The translations under genes and the position numbers were made by a program. Below the pieces are notes generated by a model that saw only the letters and a list, made by a program, of their open reading frames with translations, did no database searches and had not been told where the DNA came from. Shown in pieces: positions 15,910 through 25,499 of a DNA stretch of 64,000 bases. Where the stretch lies: the NCBI RefSeq assembly GCF_003813905.1, contig NZ_RPFJ01000006.1, positions 186,001 to 250,000 of the forward strand, given 5' to 3'. This DNA comes from Aureibaculum marinum (GTDB lineage Bacteria; Bacteroidota; Bacteroidia; Flavobacteriales; Flavobacteriaceae). Position 1 is the stretch's first letter, and each line of letters opens with the position of its first letter.

Positions 15910-17043
15910 ATGAAAATAGGCATTGTGTGTTATCCTACCTATGGGGGTAGTGGTGTTGTGGCAACAGAATTGGGTATTGCATTATCAAAAAAAGGACATG
16001 AAGTGCATTTTATTACTTACAACCAGCCAGTTAGGTTAAATGCTTTGTCAAATAATATTCATTTTCATGAAGTTTTTGTTGAAGAATATCCTTTGTTTCA
16101 TTATCAACCATATGAACTTGCTCTATCTAGTAAATTGGTAGCTATGGTAAAGTTACATAACATTGAATTGTTGCATGTGCATTATGCAATTCCGCATGCT
16201 TATGCCGCTTATATGGCAAAGCAGATGTTAAAAGCTGATGGTATAGATGTTCCGGTTGTAACTACTCTTCATGGTACAGATATAACATTAGTAGGAAGTC
16301 ATCCAAACTATAAAAAAGCCGTTGAATTTAGTATTAATCATTCTGATGCAGTAACCGTTGTTTCAGAAAGTTTAAAAAAAGATACAATAAGGCTGTTTGA
16401 TATTAAAAAAGAAATTAAAGTTATTTATAATTTTATAGATTTTGAAAAATATGATGCTTTGGGTGGTGATGAATGTTTAAGAGGTAATTTGGCTGAAGAA
16501 GATGAACGAATAATTACTCATATCAGTAATTTTAGACCTGTAAAACGTATTGATGATGTGATTGATATATTCTACAGAATTCAGCAAAAGATGAAAGCCC
16601 AATTATTAATGGTAGGTGATGGTCCTGAAAGGGATGGTGCAGAAAAAAAAGCAATGAAATTGGGTATATCTAATCGTGTTAAGTTTTTAGGAAATAGTGT
16701 TGAGATTGGTAAAATATTATGTTTATCAGATTTATTTTTATTGCCATCGCAAACTGAGAGTTTTGGTTTGGCAGCTCTTGAAGCTATGGCCGCAAAAACA
16801 CCAGTTATTTCATCTAATTCAGGAGGCTTACCAGAGGTAAATATTAATGGTGAAACGGGCTTTTTAAGTGATGTTGGTGATACGGAAGCCATGGCTAAAA
16901 ATGCCATTTATATATTAGAAGATGATAAACGATTGATTGAATTCAAGGACAAGGCTTATGCCAATGCTCAGAATTTTGTTATCGATAAAATATTGCCACA
17001 ATATGAAGCTGTTTATAGAGAAGTCAAAGCTGGTTGTTGTTAA
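15910..17043 (+). CDS. bshA: N-acetyl-alpha-D-glucosaminyl L-malate synthase (bacillithiol synthesis)
   Basis: A 377-aa GT4 glycosyltransferase matching BshA from the first residue (KIGIVCYPTYGGSGVVATE), with VVTTLHGTDITLVGSHPNY in the N-terminal domain and the GT-B EX7E motif in ESFGLAALEA. It joins UDP-GlcNAc to L-malate, the first step of bacillithiol synthesis. Together with the OxyR/Dps and peroxiredoxin genes it indicates a bacillithiol-based thiol buffer. bshB and bshC are not in the window. A single gene divergent from the NUDIX hydrolase. Confidence 0.93.
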   Translation: MKIGIVCYPTYGGSGVVATELGIALSKKGHEVHFITYNQPVRLNALSNNIHFHEVFVEEYPLFHYQPYELALSSKLVAMVKLHNIELLHVHYAIPHAYAAYMAKQMLKADGIDVPVVTTLHGTDITLVGSHPNYKKAVEFSINHSDAVTVVSESLKKDTIRLFDIKKEIKVIYNFIDFEKYDALGGDECLRGNLAEEDERIITHISNFRPVKRIDDVIDIFYRIQQKMKAQLLMVGDGPERDGAEKKAMKLGISNRVKFLGNSVEIGKILCLSDLFLLPSQTESFGLAALEAMAAKTPVISSNSGGLPEVNINGETGFLSDVGDTEAMAKNAIYILEDDKRLIEFKDKAYANAQNFVIDKILPQYEAVYREVKAGCC

Positions 17044-17182
17044 ATAATGGCATCATTATAAATTGTAGTTAGAGTTTGTTTTGTAAACAATTATTGTTGC
17101 AGAATGGTATGTTTTAATTATATAACAAAAAGTTAGTCTTAGTAAAATAGGTATTAATAGCATTAAAAAATAGAAGTTAATT

Positions 17183-17821
17183 TTGAAGTATAAATGTATT
17201 ATTTTTGATTGTGATGGTGTTTTGGTAGATAGTGAAGCTATTTCTACACAGGTAATGGTAGATTTATTAAAAACAGTTGATTACCATATTAATATAGAAA
17301 CTGCTATTGATTTGTTTACTGGTTTGGCTTTAAAAGATAATTTTGCTTTAGTAGAAAAGGAAATTGGTAAAAAATTACCTGATAATTTTGAAGATACCTA
17401 TAGAAAATTATCCTTCGAGGCTTTTCAACGTGATTTACAACCTATAGATGGTGTTCAAGCATTGTTAGAAAAACTAACTGTACCTTATTGTGTTGCTTCT
17501 AGCGGCCCTGTAAATAAAATTAAATTAAATTTAAAAATCACTAATCTGTTACCCTATTTTGATAATAATATTTTTAGTTGTTACGAAATTAAGAGTTGGA
17601 AACCAGAACCAGATATATTTTTACATGCAGCTAAAACTATGGGATTTTCTCCAGAAGACTGTGTTGTAATTGAAGATAGCTTGCCTGGTGTTACTGCAGC
17701 TAAAGCAGGAGGTTTTGATGTTTTTGCTTTGGAAAATGAGAGTAATAAAACAACGTTAAAAAATGTTGATGTTTCTACTTTTAAAAAGATGAGAGATTTA
17801 GAACGTATTTTAGGTTTATAA
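17183..17821 (+). CDS. HAD-superfamily sugar-phosphatase/phosphoglucomutase-like hydrolase
   Basis: A 212-aa HAD subfamily IA protein: motif I IIFDCDGVLVDSE (5-17), motif II ASSGP, motif III lysine in SWKPEPDIF and motif IV VIEDSLPGV. The GVLVDSE pattern and helical cap are typical of beta-phosphoglucomutase, YqaB or 2-deoxyglucose-6-phosphatase relatives. The only start compatible with motif I is TTG at 17183 (no in-frame ATG upstream of it), preceded by AGAAG. It is convergent with the lptD-like gene. Confidence 0.88.
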   Translation: MKYKCIIFDCDGVLVDSEAISTQVMVDLLKTVDYHINIETAIDLFTGLALKDNFALVEKEIGKKLPDNFEDTYRKLSFEAFQRDLQPIDGVQALLEKLTVPYCVASSGPVNKIKLNLKITNLLPYFDNNIFSCYEIKSWKPEPDIFLHAAKTMGFSPEDCVVIEDSLPGVTAAKAGGFDVFALENESNKTTLKNVDVSTFKKMRDLERILGL

Positions 17822-17848
17822 ATAACCATAGAAAAGAATTACAAAACT

Positions 17849-20521
17849 TTAAAATAACGTTCTGTCTGGTACCTTACGCTTATCATACTTAATATCACTC
17901 AACACAGAAGATTTTATTCCAATAAAGAAATAATAAGTTGTGCTATTTCCAAAAGGTACCCAGTTAAAACTCATTCTCCAGCTATCAAGATCACGTTCAA
18001 AACTTAAATTGGTAAATGTGATACCTTTATTTTTAAAATCGTAACCCGAAGATAAACCAACGCTCCATTTAGGAGATAATTCTACATTACCTGAAAATTG
18101 AAGAGAGTTGTTTGATATTTCGTTTTGCCTATTAGAATTAGAATACCCAACATTATATCTAAGGCTTAATTTCCATGGAAAAGTAGCTCCATAAAGTTTA
18201 GCTACTTTTGTTGTGCTTTCTTCTTGATCATCTTTAGTATTTCTCGCTGTCAAATCATTTCCAAAAAGACTCTCACCATCACTTTGTGAACCTCCAGGTT
18301 TTTCATTTTTCTTTGGGTCGGCATCTTTTTTTAGAAATGTATCACTAGATAAAGAATAACTGGCAGACATATTAGCTTGTGTTAACCTAAACAAACTACC
18401 ATCATTATTAATATTAAAAGTGTTAATTCTTCTACCACTTGCACTTAGTGCATAAGGGTCTAAAGTTGCACTAGCATTTAAACTTAATTGATTGTCAAAT
18501 AAAGAGGTTCCTGCTGTTACCCTAACAGGACTCCATCTTAGTGAATCAGCGGCAACATTATAACTAGTTGAGAAGTTAAGGTTGTTTAATAAGGTAATTT
18601 TTTTTGGTTCTGTGGTAGTAGAATCTTTAGACATCATTTTTGCTTCAAAAGTATTGTTTAAACTAAGACCAATACTGCTAGATAATCCTCTAGAAGGAGA
18701 ACCATATATACCTCCGTCAAAACGACTATATTCAGCTAAATCATTAGGGTCTTCGCTCTGTTGTACTTCGTCATAAAAATAACTAAAATCAGGTCTATAA
18801 TTAAAGGAAACAGAAGGACGCATTACGTGACGAATTGCTTGTAATCTTCCTTTTTTAAAATTAAACATTCCATAAATGGTAGTTGAAGCGGAAACTCCAC
18901 CTGAGTACTCTCTAAATGAATCAAACTTATTAATGGTGTCTCTTTCAATCTCATCAAGATCTTGATTATATCTTTGGTTTACTGTTTTTAAATACCAAAC
19001 TTCGTTATAGTTTATAGAAGGAGAGAGCGTAATGTACTTTAATGCTTTCATATTCGTACTGGCAGACACGGTATGTTTTGCACCAGATTTAGCATCTTTT
19101 AAAGAAAAAGAATCATCAGTAGTAGAAACCCTATTTTGAGCATCAAAATTATAACTTAAGCCAATGTTATGAATAGCATTTTTCTTTGCTCCTGATTTTG
19201 GAGCAAATGGGTAAATTCTATCCATTCCTATTTGTAAAGAAGGCAGAGTCATATCAATTTGTTCAGTATTGGTATTCTGGCTATGAGTTAAAGCTAGGTT
19301 CATATTAAAAGGGGTACCAACAAATTTTTTATAATAATTTATAGAAGAATTAAAACTGTTGGTAACACTTTGTGAAATATTATATTCGTTTAACGATTCT
19401 TGAAAGTACTTACTACTACCAAGGTTTACAGAAACTGAAAAACGAGAATTTGGTGAAGCTTGTGTCGATGGACTATGTGACCATCTTACATAAAAGTTAT
19501 TTCTTTTATTATAACTGCTAAATCCACGTTGTCCAGTGATTAAATTTTCAAATCGTAAACTAAAATTTCCTGAAAAACGATAACGAACAGAATAATTAGA
19601 TTCAAATCGCATACCCCAACTCCCATTGGTGTAAACATCTCCTAACACGGCAAGGTCAACATAATCATTAATAGCAAAATAATACCCACCATTTTGTAAA
19701 AAGAATCCTTGATTACTGTTTTCGCCCCAAGTAGGAATTAAAAATCCAGAAACAGAACGCTCTTTAGTAAGCGGTACATAAAAGAAAGGTAAAACAGCTG
19801 GTGTGGGTACATCTGCCAATTTAAGTTGAGAAAGTCCTCCTACTATTTTTTTACCGGGTACCAATTTAATATTTCTGGTAACAATCTCATAATCAGGTTT
19901 TTCTTTTGTAGATGTAGTAAAATGAGCTTTATCTAAATAAAAAACAGAGTCGTTTTCACGTTTAGTAATTTCTCCTCTAACAATTACACCTTCTTGAACC
20001 GTTGAGGTATTATAGATAATAGCTTTTTCATTTTTAAAATTATAGACTAGAGAATCTTGTTCACTTTCTTGTCCAGCTTGTTTAAATTTAGGTTTTTGAA
20101 CATATGTTCCAGTACTGTCAATAATTCCTTTGGCATAAGCTAAGTTTTTTTCATAATCAATAGTAATTGTACCTGCTTTTAGCTCAATATCTTGATAATA
20201 AATTTCTGCGTTGTTATATAAAATAGCTTTTTTATTGATAAAATCGTTTTGAACATAATCAGAAGCTTTTTTAATAATATTATCTTCTAAAAATTCTTTT
20301 GGTTGAATTGAGTCTACTTTAGTGGTATCAATAGGTTTTAGGGTTGAAGCATCAGGTAGATTGATGGTGTCACTAAAAGAAAAACCTTTAATTCCTACAA
20401 TTTGATTTTTAACTGGTTTTAGAGAATCCCTTTTTTGACTTATGTTTTGAGCATTTATTGACAGGCAACTTATCCCTAAAAAAAGGAAAACAAAAACTAT
20501 ATACTTAAAATTTGATTGCAA
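17849..20521 (-). CDS. LptD-like LPS-assembly outer-membrane protein
   Basis: An 890-aa outer-membrane protein: signal peptide (residues 1-24, ending INAQ), an OstA/LptA-like beta-jellyroll region (about 90-220; AILYNNAEIYYQDIELKAG, AYAKGIIDSTG), then a long beta-barrel of alternating aromatic strands ending in Phe, the usual outer-membrane targeting residue. It corresponds to the Bacteroidota LptD, which inserts lipopolysaccharide into the outer leaflet. It has no obvious Cys pairs equivalent to the E. coli disulfides. It is divergent from the amidase, with its own TAAGTTTG box at 20575-20582. Confidence 0.85.
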   Translation of the reverse strand: MQSNFKYIVFVFLFLGISCLSINAQNISQKRDSLKPVKNQIVGIKGFSFSDTINLPDASTLKPIDTTKVDSIQPKEFLEDNIIKKASDYVQNDFINKKAILYNNAEIYYQDIELKAGTITIDYEKNLAYAKGIIDSTGTYVQKPKFKQAGQESEQDSLVYNFKNEKAIIYNTSTVQEGVIVRGEITKRENDSVFYLDKAHFTTSTKEKPDYEIVTRNIKLVPGKKIVGGLSQLKLADVPTPAVLPFFYVPLTKERSVSGFLIPTWGENSNQGFFLQNGGYYFAINDYVDLAVLGDVYTNGSWGMRFESNYSVRYRFSGNFSLRFENLITGQRGFSSYNKRNNFYVRWSHSPSTQASPNSRFSVSVNLGSSKYFQESLNEYNISQSVTNSFNSSINYYKKFVGTPFNMNLALTHSQNTNTEQIDMTLPSLQIGMDRIYPFAPKSGAKKNAIHNIGLSYNFDAQNRVSTTDDSFSLKDAKSGAKHTVSASTNMKALKYITLSPSINYNEVWYLKTVNQRYNQDLDEIERDTINKFDSFREYSGGVSASTTIYGMFNFKKGRLQAIRHVMRPSVSFNYRPDFSYFYDEVQQSEDPNDLAEYSRFDGGIYGSPSRGLSSSIGLSLNNTFEAKMMSKDSTTTEPKKITLLNNLNFSTSYNVAADSLRWSPVRVTAGTSLFDNQLSLNASATLDPYALSASGRRINTFNINNDGSLFRLTQANMSASYSLSSDTFLKKDADPKKNEKPGGSQSDGESLFGNDLTARNTKDDQEESTTKVAKLYGATFPWKLSLRYNVGYSNSNRQNEISNNSLQFSGNVELSPKWSVGLSSGYDFKNKGITFTNLSFERDLDSWRMSFNWVPFGNSTTYYFFIGIKSSVLSDIKYDKRKVPDRTLF

Positions 20522-20574
20522 TGCTATAAATAGTATTTTTGTAAACGTTAAATTTGGCTTAGTTTTTGAAATTA

Positions 20575-20582
20575 CAAACTTA
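20575..20582 (-). promoter_or_regulatory. -7 box TAAGTTTG of the lptD-like gene
   Basis: A perfect TAnnTTTG on the minus strand, 53 bases before the start at 20521. Confidence 0.5.
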
Positions 20583-20635
20583 CATATATTTTTTAAGCCG
20601 TTTCACCTAAAGAATAGTTAATAATTAATATTTTT

Positions 20636-21751
20636 ATGAATAATTCGTTTTCTAGATTAACAAATAAGAAATTTATATTTTTATTATTTGTTTTAATTAT
20701 AGGGCTTCAGACTTCTACTATTTATGCTCAACAGAAGTTTAAGGTAGTAATAGATGCTGGTCATGGAGGTACAGATCCAGGAAATACAGGGAATGGATAT
20801 TCAGAAAAAGATATAGTTTTAAAAATTGCTTTAGAAGTAGGTAAGTTACTAAAAGCAGATAATAGTATTGAAGTAATTTATACTCGAGACGATGATACTT
20901 TTGTAGAATTACACGAAAGAGGTAGTATTGCACAAAAATCAAAAGCAGACTTGTTTGTTTCTATTCATTGTGATGCTTTCCATAAATCTTCTGTTCATGG
21001 AGCGGGTACATTTGTATTGGGATTACATGAAAATGATAGAAATTTTGAGATTGCAAAAAAGGAAAACTCGGTTATATTATTAGAAGACAATTACAAAGCA
21101 AATTATGATGGTTTTGATCCTAATTCACCAGAAGCTGTAATAGGCTTAACGTTAATGCAAGAAGAATATTTAGATCAAAGTTTAGCATTGGCAAGTTTAA
21201 TTCAAAAAAATATGGTTGGTTTAGGTAGAAAAGATAGAATGGTAAAACAAGCCGGTTTTTTAGTACTTCGAAATACTTTTATGCCTAGTGTATTAATAGA
21301 AACAGGTTTTTTAACAAACAAATTAGAAGGGGCTTATTTAAATTCAAAAAAAGGTCAACAGGAAGTAGCTAAATCTATCTATAAAGCTATTAAATCTTAT
21401 AAGAAGCAAATTGATGCTAATACGGTTGTTGATGTGCCACCTGTAAAAAAAGAACCTAAAGAAGACAACAAATCAAAAACTAGAATTATTAAAGGTGTTG
21501 ATTTTAAAGTACAAATTGCTTCAAGTACTAAAAGAATTAGTACAGAACATTATAATTTTAAAGGTTTAAAAGGTGTAGAGCGTGTTAGAGTTGGGGCACA
21601 TCATAAATATTATTATGGGTTTACTTCTGACTATAATAAAGCATTGGCTTATAGAGCAGAGGCAAAATCAAAAGGGTATAAAGGAGCATTTATTGTTGCT
21701 TTTAAAAATAAAAAAAAGATTTCTGTTAAGGAGGCGTTAGCATCTAAGTAA
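20636..21751 (+). CDS. N-acetylmuramoyl-L-alanine amidase (Amidase_3) with C-terminal SPOR-like domain
   Basis: A 371-aa exported amidase. After a signal peptide (about 1-31, ending YAQQ) comes the zinc amidase domain (about 35-265) with VVIDAGHGGTDPG, the Glu of YSEKDI, SIHCDAFH and the catalytic Glu in VLIETGFLTN. A basic linker leads to a SPOR-like repeat (about 285-360; DFKVQIASSTK, YYGFTSDYNKALAYRAEAK), which normally binds denuded septal glycan. It should cleave stem peptides during cell separation. The mlaD-like gene follows 64 bases later. Confidence 0.9.
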   Translation: MNNSFSRLTNKKFIFLLFVLIIGLQTSTIYAQQKFKVVIDAGHGGTDPGNTGNGYSEKDIVLKIALEVGKLLKADNSIEVIYTRDDDTFVELHERGSIAQKSKADLFVSIHCDAFHKSSVHGAGTFVLGLHENDRNFEIAKKENSVILLEDNYKANYDGFDPNSPEAVIGLTLMQEEYLDQSLALASLIQKNMVGLGRKDRMVKQAGFLVLRNTFMPSVLIETGFLTNKLEGAYLNSKKGQQEVAKSIYKAIKSYKKQIDANTVVDVPPVKKEPKEDNKSKTRIIKGVDFKVQIASSTKRISTEHYNFKGLKGVERVRVGAHHKYYYGFTSDYNKALAYRAEAKSKGYKGAFIVAFKNKKKISVKEALASK

Positions 21752-21815
21752 AAAAACAAATCGTTCTATTCACGGAAATTATTAGTAATATTGCTAATCA
21801 GAGATAACACTATTT

Positions 21816-22766
21816 ATGGCAAATATATCAAGAGAATTAAAGACAGGAATTATTGCAGTTCTTACCATTGGAATTTTTATTTGGGGATTTAATTTTATAA
21901 AAGGATCTAATCTATTTGATAGTAGCAGACATTTTTTCGTAGAATATGAAAATGTTCAAGGGCTGTCTGTTTCAGCTCCTGTAACAATAAATGGACTAAC
22001 CGTAGGAACCGTAGATAAAATTTATTTTCATCCTAATAAAGTCGGAGTATTGGTTGTGAATTTTTCTTTAGAAAATAATTTTAAATTCAGTAAAAATAGT
22101 ATTGCAGAGATATATAGTCCTGATTTTATCAGTGGAAAATCTATAAAAATACTTCCTTCTTTTGATGGAGATAATGCTGTTTCAGGCGATACATTAACAG
22201 GAAAAATTGAGGCAGGAATTTTAGGAGCTTTAAATGATCAAATTGCACCACTTCAAGCAAAAGTAACAAGTTTTATAACAAATGCTGACACCTTATTAGT
22301 AGGTATAAATGCGGTGTTTAATCAAGAAACTCAAACCAATTTAAAAAGTGCTATAGCATCTTTAAACACTACATTGTCTACATTTAATACAGCCTCAAAG
22401 TCTTTAAATATAATGTTGGCTGAAAATGGGAAAATAGACTCAGTTTTAACAAATGCTTCAATAGCTTCAAGCAATTTAGTGAGCTTAACAGATTCGTTAA
22501 ATGAGTCTCAAATAAAAGAAACTGTTTTACAATTACAAAGTACAATTACAAAATTTAATGGTATTTTATCTACAATTGAAAATGGAGATGGAAGTATTGG
22601 TAAATTGCTTAAAGATGAAGGGTTGTATGATAATTTGGAGGCGGCCTCTAAAGAAATGGAAGAACTTCTTTTTGAATTAAAGGTGAACCCTAAACGATTT
22701 GTTCATTTCTCATTATTTGGTAAAAAACCTAAACCTTACAAGCCAGAAGAAGTTGTTGAAGAATAA
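21816..22766 (+). CDS. MlaD family (MCE-domain) lipid-transport protein
   Basis: A 316-aa protein with an N-terminal TM anchor (about residues 8-28, GIIAVLTIGIFIWGFNFI), an MCE domain (about 38-115; YENVQGLSVSAPVTINGLTVG), and a long helical C-terminal region forming a needle-like coiled coil (LTDSLNESQIKETVLQLQ). It is predicted to bind the MlaEF ABC transporter and move phospholipids between membranes; mlaE and mlaF are not in the window. Its co-direction with the amidase and divergence from the lptD-like gene form an envelope-biogenesis cluster. Confidence 0.9.
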   Translation: MANISRELKTGIIAVLTIGIFIWGFNFIKGSNLFDSSRHFFVEYENVQGLSVSAPVTINGLTVGTVDKIYFHPNKVGVLVVNFSLENNFKFSKNSIAEIYSPDFISGKSIKILPSFDGDNAVSGDTLTGKIEAGILGALNDQIAPLQAKVTSFITNADTLLVGINAVFNQETQTNLKSAIASLNTTLSTFNTASKSLNIMLAENGKIDSVLTNASIASSNLVSLTDSLNESQIKETVLQLQSTITKFNGILSTIENGDGSIGKLLKDEGLYDNLEAASKEMEELLFELKVNPKRFVHFSLFGKKPKPYKPEEVVEE

Positions 22767-23118
22767 TTAATGTCTTCTTTTAGCAATTGTTTTTAAATGA
22801 TAATTGCATTGGGTTCTGTTGTTATTTTGTATTGTTCTTCGATTAACTTCATGTTTATTTTGTGTGCTTTTTTTTATTTTTATTAAGATTGTTAAGATTT
22901 GGTTAATAACTAATTGGGATTAAATCACATAACATAAATATTATTCATTAGTTTTACTTTATGTTGATTACGTAACTTTGTAGGTTTTATAGTGTTGATA
23001 TTCAGCTATATATATTGTAAAGGGATGTTTTGAACATGCAGATTTGTTGAATGTTTATTCTTGCTTTTTTAGCATTTTAATTAAAAATAGAAACGTATAA
23101 AACAACATTACTATCTAA
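22767..23118. other. 352-bp intergenic region with one promoter
   Basis: It holds a perfect -7 box TAACTTTG at 22973-22980 that should drive the Fe-S protein gene with a leader of about 130 bases. A 6-bp dyad (GCAATT...AATTGC, about 22783-22807) may help end the mlaD-like transcript. A T-rich 28-codon ATG frame at 22797 is not convincing. Nothing else is seen. Confidence 0.5.
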
Positions 23119-24435
23119 GTGCAGTACATACCAAACATACTTTTTGCCATTTTATTAATTATTGGCATTGGTTTTTTTATGAAAAATATAAAAAAGCTAA
23201 TCCGTAATATTAAATTAGGAAAATCTGTTGATAGAACAGATAATTCTAATTTACGATTAAAAAATATGATTAACATTGCTTTGGGGCAGTCTAAAATGGT
23301 TAGGCGACCAATAGCAGGCATACTTCACATTACTGTATATGTAGGTTTTATAATTATTAATATAGAAGTACTAGAAATTATTATTGATGGACTTTTTGGT
23401 ACGCATAGAGTACTTTCATTTTTAGGAGGTTTCTATGGGTTTTTAATCAGTAGTTTTGAAGTATTAGCTCTTTTAGTGTTGCTATCTGTTATTATTTTTT
23501 GGATTCGCAGAATGATACTTCGTATTCCAAGATTTTGGAATAAAGAAATGAAAGGATTTCCAAAAAATGATGCCTTATATATTTTATACTTTGAAATGAT
23601 TTTGATGGTTTTATTTTTAGTGATGAATGCCACAGACAGTTCATTTCAACAAGCAAATTCAGGAAATTTAATTAGTCAATTTATAGCTCCATGGTTTAAA
23701 AACCTTAATCCTGATTTACTACATGGTATAGAAAGAGTAGCATGGTGGTTACATATTATAGGTATTTTAATATTTTTAAATTATTTATATTACTCTAAGC
23801 ATTTACATATTTTATTGGCTTTTCCAAATACCTATTATGCAAATTTAAATCCTTTAGGGAAATTTAATAATTTACAATCAGTTACAGAAGAAGTTAAAAT
23901 GATGCTTGACCCTAATGCAGATCCTTTTGCTAATCCTCCTGAAAATACTGATGAGACTGAGAATGATACTATGCCTGAAAAGTTTGGAGCGGAAGATATT
24001 TTCGACTTAAATTGGGTACAATTGATGAATGCCTATACGTGTACTGAATGTGGAAGGTGTACTTCTGTTTGTCCTGCAAACATTACAGGGAAAGAATTAT
24101 CTCCTCGAGCGATTATGATGAAAACAAGGGATAGGGTAGAAGAAGTCGGAAAAAATATTGATAAGAACGGAAAATTTGAAAATGACGGTAAGAGTCTGTT
24201 TGATTATATTTCTCATGAAGAACTTTGGGCATGCACAACATGTAATGCTTGTGTAGCTGAATGTCCTGTTGACATAGACCCATTGTCAATAATTATGAGT
24301 ATGAGACAATATTTAGTGATGGAAAAATCAGCTGCTTCTCAAGAATTAAATATGATGATGACAAATATTGAGAATAATGCTGCTCCATGGCAGTATAATC
24401 AATTGGATAGATTAAATTGGAAAGATGAAAATTAA
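23119..24435 (+). CDS. membrane-bound (Fe-S)-binding protein, heterodisulfide-reductase-like
   Basis: A 438-aa protein with a GTG start that keeps the first TM helix (YIPNILFAILLIIGIGF). Four to five further TM helices (about 65-240) resemble the NarI/HdrE-type haem-binding unit, including spaced His residues (LLHGIERVAWWLHIIG). Two [4Fe-4S] motifs follow: CTECGRCTSVCP and CTTCNACVAECP (about 310-385). It probably moves electrons between the quinone pool and a soluble partner, together with the CCG-domain protein downstream. The partner reaction is not known to me. Confidence 0.85.
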   Translation: MQYIPNILFAILLIIGIGFFMKNIKKLIRNIKLGKSVDRTDNSNLRLKNMINIALGQSKMVRRPIAGILHITVYVGFIIINIEVLEIIIDGLFGTHRVLSFLGGFYGFLISSFEVLALLVLLSVIIFWIRRMILRIPRFWNKEMKGFPKNDALYILYFEMILMVLFLVMNATDSSFQQANSGNLISQFIAPWFKNLNPDLLHGIERVAWWLHIIGILIFLNYLYYSKHLHILLAFPNTYYANLNPLGKFNNLQSVTEEVKMMLDPNADPFANPPENTDETENDTMPEKFGAEDIFDLNWVQLMNAYTCTECGRCTSVCPANITGKELSPRAIMMKTRDRVEEVGKNIDKNGKFENDGKSLFDYISHEELWACTTCNACVAECPVDIDPLSIIMSMRQYLVMEKSAASQELNMMMTNIENNAAPWQYNQLDRLNWKDEN

Positions 24436-24462
24436 ATTTTAGAATGTTCTAAAATTTAATTT
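24429..24462. repeat. 16-bp perfect palindrome over the stop codon
   Basis: Arms 24429-24444 and 24447-24462 are perfectly complementary around a TG centre, and contain the TAA stop (24433-24435). It could be a weak terminator, an RNA-processing hairpin separating the two Fe-S genes, or an operator. Confidence 0.6.
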
Positions 24463-24701
24463 ATAGAAATATATTGTTGTAATGATGTTTATGTAATAAT
24501 ATTACTTTCACTATAACATTGAACGATTTTAAAACGGGAAAAATTAAATAATTGAATTTTCTTCTAAAAGAGAGATGAAAAATTAATAAGGTAATGTCAA
24601 TTTGTAATTTGTTATCACTTTAGAATGTTTGATATGGGTGATTGTGAAATTAATAGATAACAAAATCAAAAAGACTTTAAATAACTCTAAAAAATTATAT
24701 T

Positions 24702-25481
24702 ATGAATGTACCTACCATGGCTGAACTTGCAGCTCAAGGAAAACAACCAGAAGTTCTGTTTTGGGTTGGTTGTGCTGGTAGTTTTGATGATAGAGCTAAA
24801 AAAATTACCAAAGCTTTTGTTAAAATTTTAAATAAGGCTGAGGTTAGTTTTGCAGTATTGGGAACAGAAGAAGGGTGTACTGGAGATCCTGCTAAACGTG
24901 CAGGGAATGAGTTCCTTTTTCAGATGCAAGCAATGACCAATATAGAGGTCTTGAATGCCTACGAAATAAAAAAAATAGTTACTACATGCCCACATTGTTT
25001 TAATACAATTAAAAATGAATATCCACAGTTAGGTGGTAATTATGAAGTAATGCACCACACCCAATTTTTAAAATCCTTACTTAAAGAAGGGAAAATTAAA
25101 ATAGAAGGTGGTACCTATAAAGGTAAACGAATTACATTTCACGATCCTTGTTATTTAGGTAGAGGTAATGGAATTTATGAAGCCCCTAGAGATTTAATTC
25201 AAAAATTAGAAGTTGAATTAGTAGAGATGAATCGTTCTAAACGTAATGGTTTATGCTGCGGAGCTGGAGGAGCTCAAATGTTTAAAGAACCTGAAAAAGG
25301 AAATAAAGACATTAATATTGAGCGTACCGAAGAGGCCTTAGAAGTAAAACCAGAAATTATTGCCACAGGTTGTCCTTTTTGTAATACCATGATGACAGAT
25401 GGTATTAAAAACAAGGAAAAAGAAAAAGATGTAGATGTGTTAGATATTGCAGAACTAATTGCAAATGCAGAAGATCTATAG
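24702..25481 (+). CDS. CCG-domain (Fe-S) oxidoreductase, HdrB/GlpC/LutA-like
   Basis: A 259-aa soluble protein with the two-copy cysteine-rich (CCG) domain: VGCAGSFD, EEGCTGDPAKR and TTCPHCF in the first half, and HDPCYLGR, CCGAGGAQMF and TGCPFCNTM in the second. CCG domains in HdrB bind non-cubane [4Fe-4S] clusters and act in disulfide or 2-hydroxyacid redox chemistry. It follows the membrane Fe-S protein after a 266-bp gap that contains a palindrome and no other gene, and should be its functional partner. The true substrate is unknown. Confidence 0.87.
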   Translation: MNVPTMAELAAQGKQPEVLFWVGCAGSFDDRAKKITKAFVKILNKAEVSFAVLGTEEGCTGDPAKRAGNEFLFQMQAMTNIEVLNAYEIKKIVTTCPHCFNTIKNEYPQLGGNYEVMHHTQFLKSLLKEGKIKIEGGTYKGKRITFHDPCYLGRGNGIYEAPRDLIQKLEVELVEMNRSKRNGLCCGAGGAQMFKEPEKGNKDINIERTEEALEVKPEIIATGCPFCNTMMTDGIKNKEKEKDVDVLDIAELIANAEDL

Positions 25482-25499
25482 TTTAAATCTCAACTAGTT

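Noticed and set aside
22797-22883. 28-codon hydrophobic ATG frame in the gap after the mlaD-like gene
   Set aside because: Composition is what T-rich noncoding sequence gives (many Phe, Ile and Tyr); no promoter box is correctly placed and the frame crosses a long T tract.
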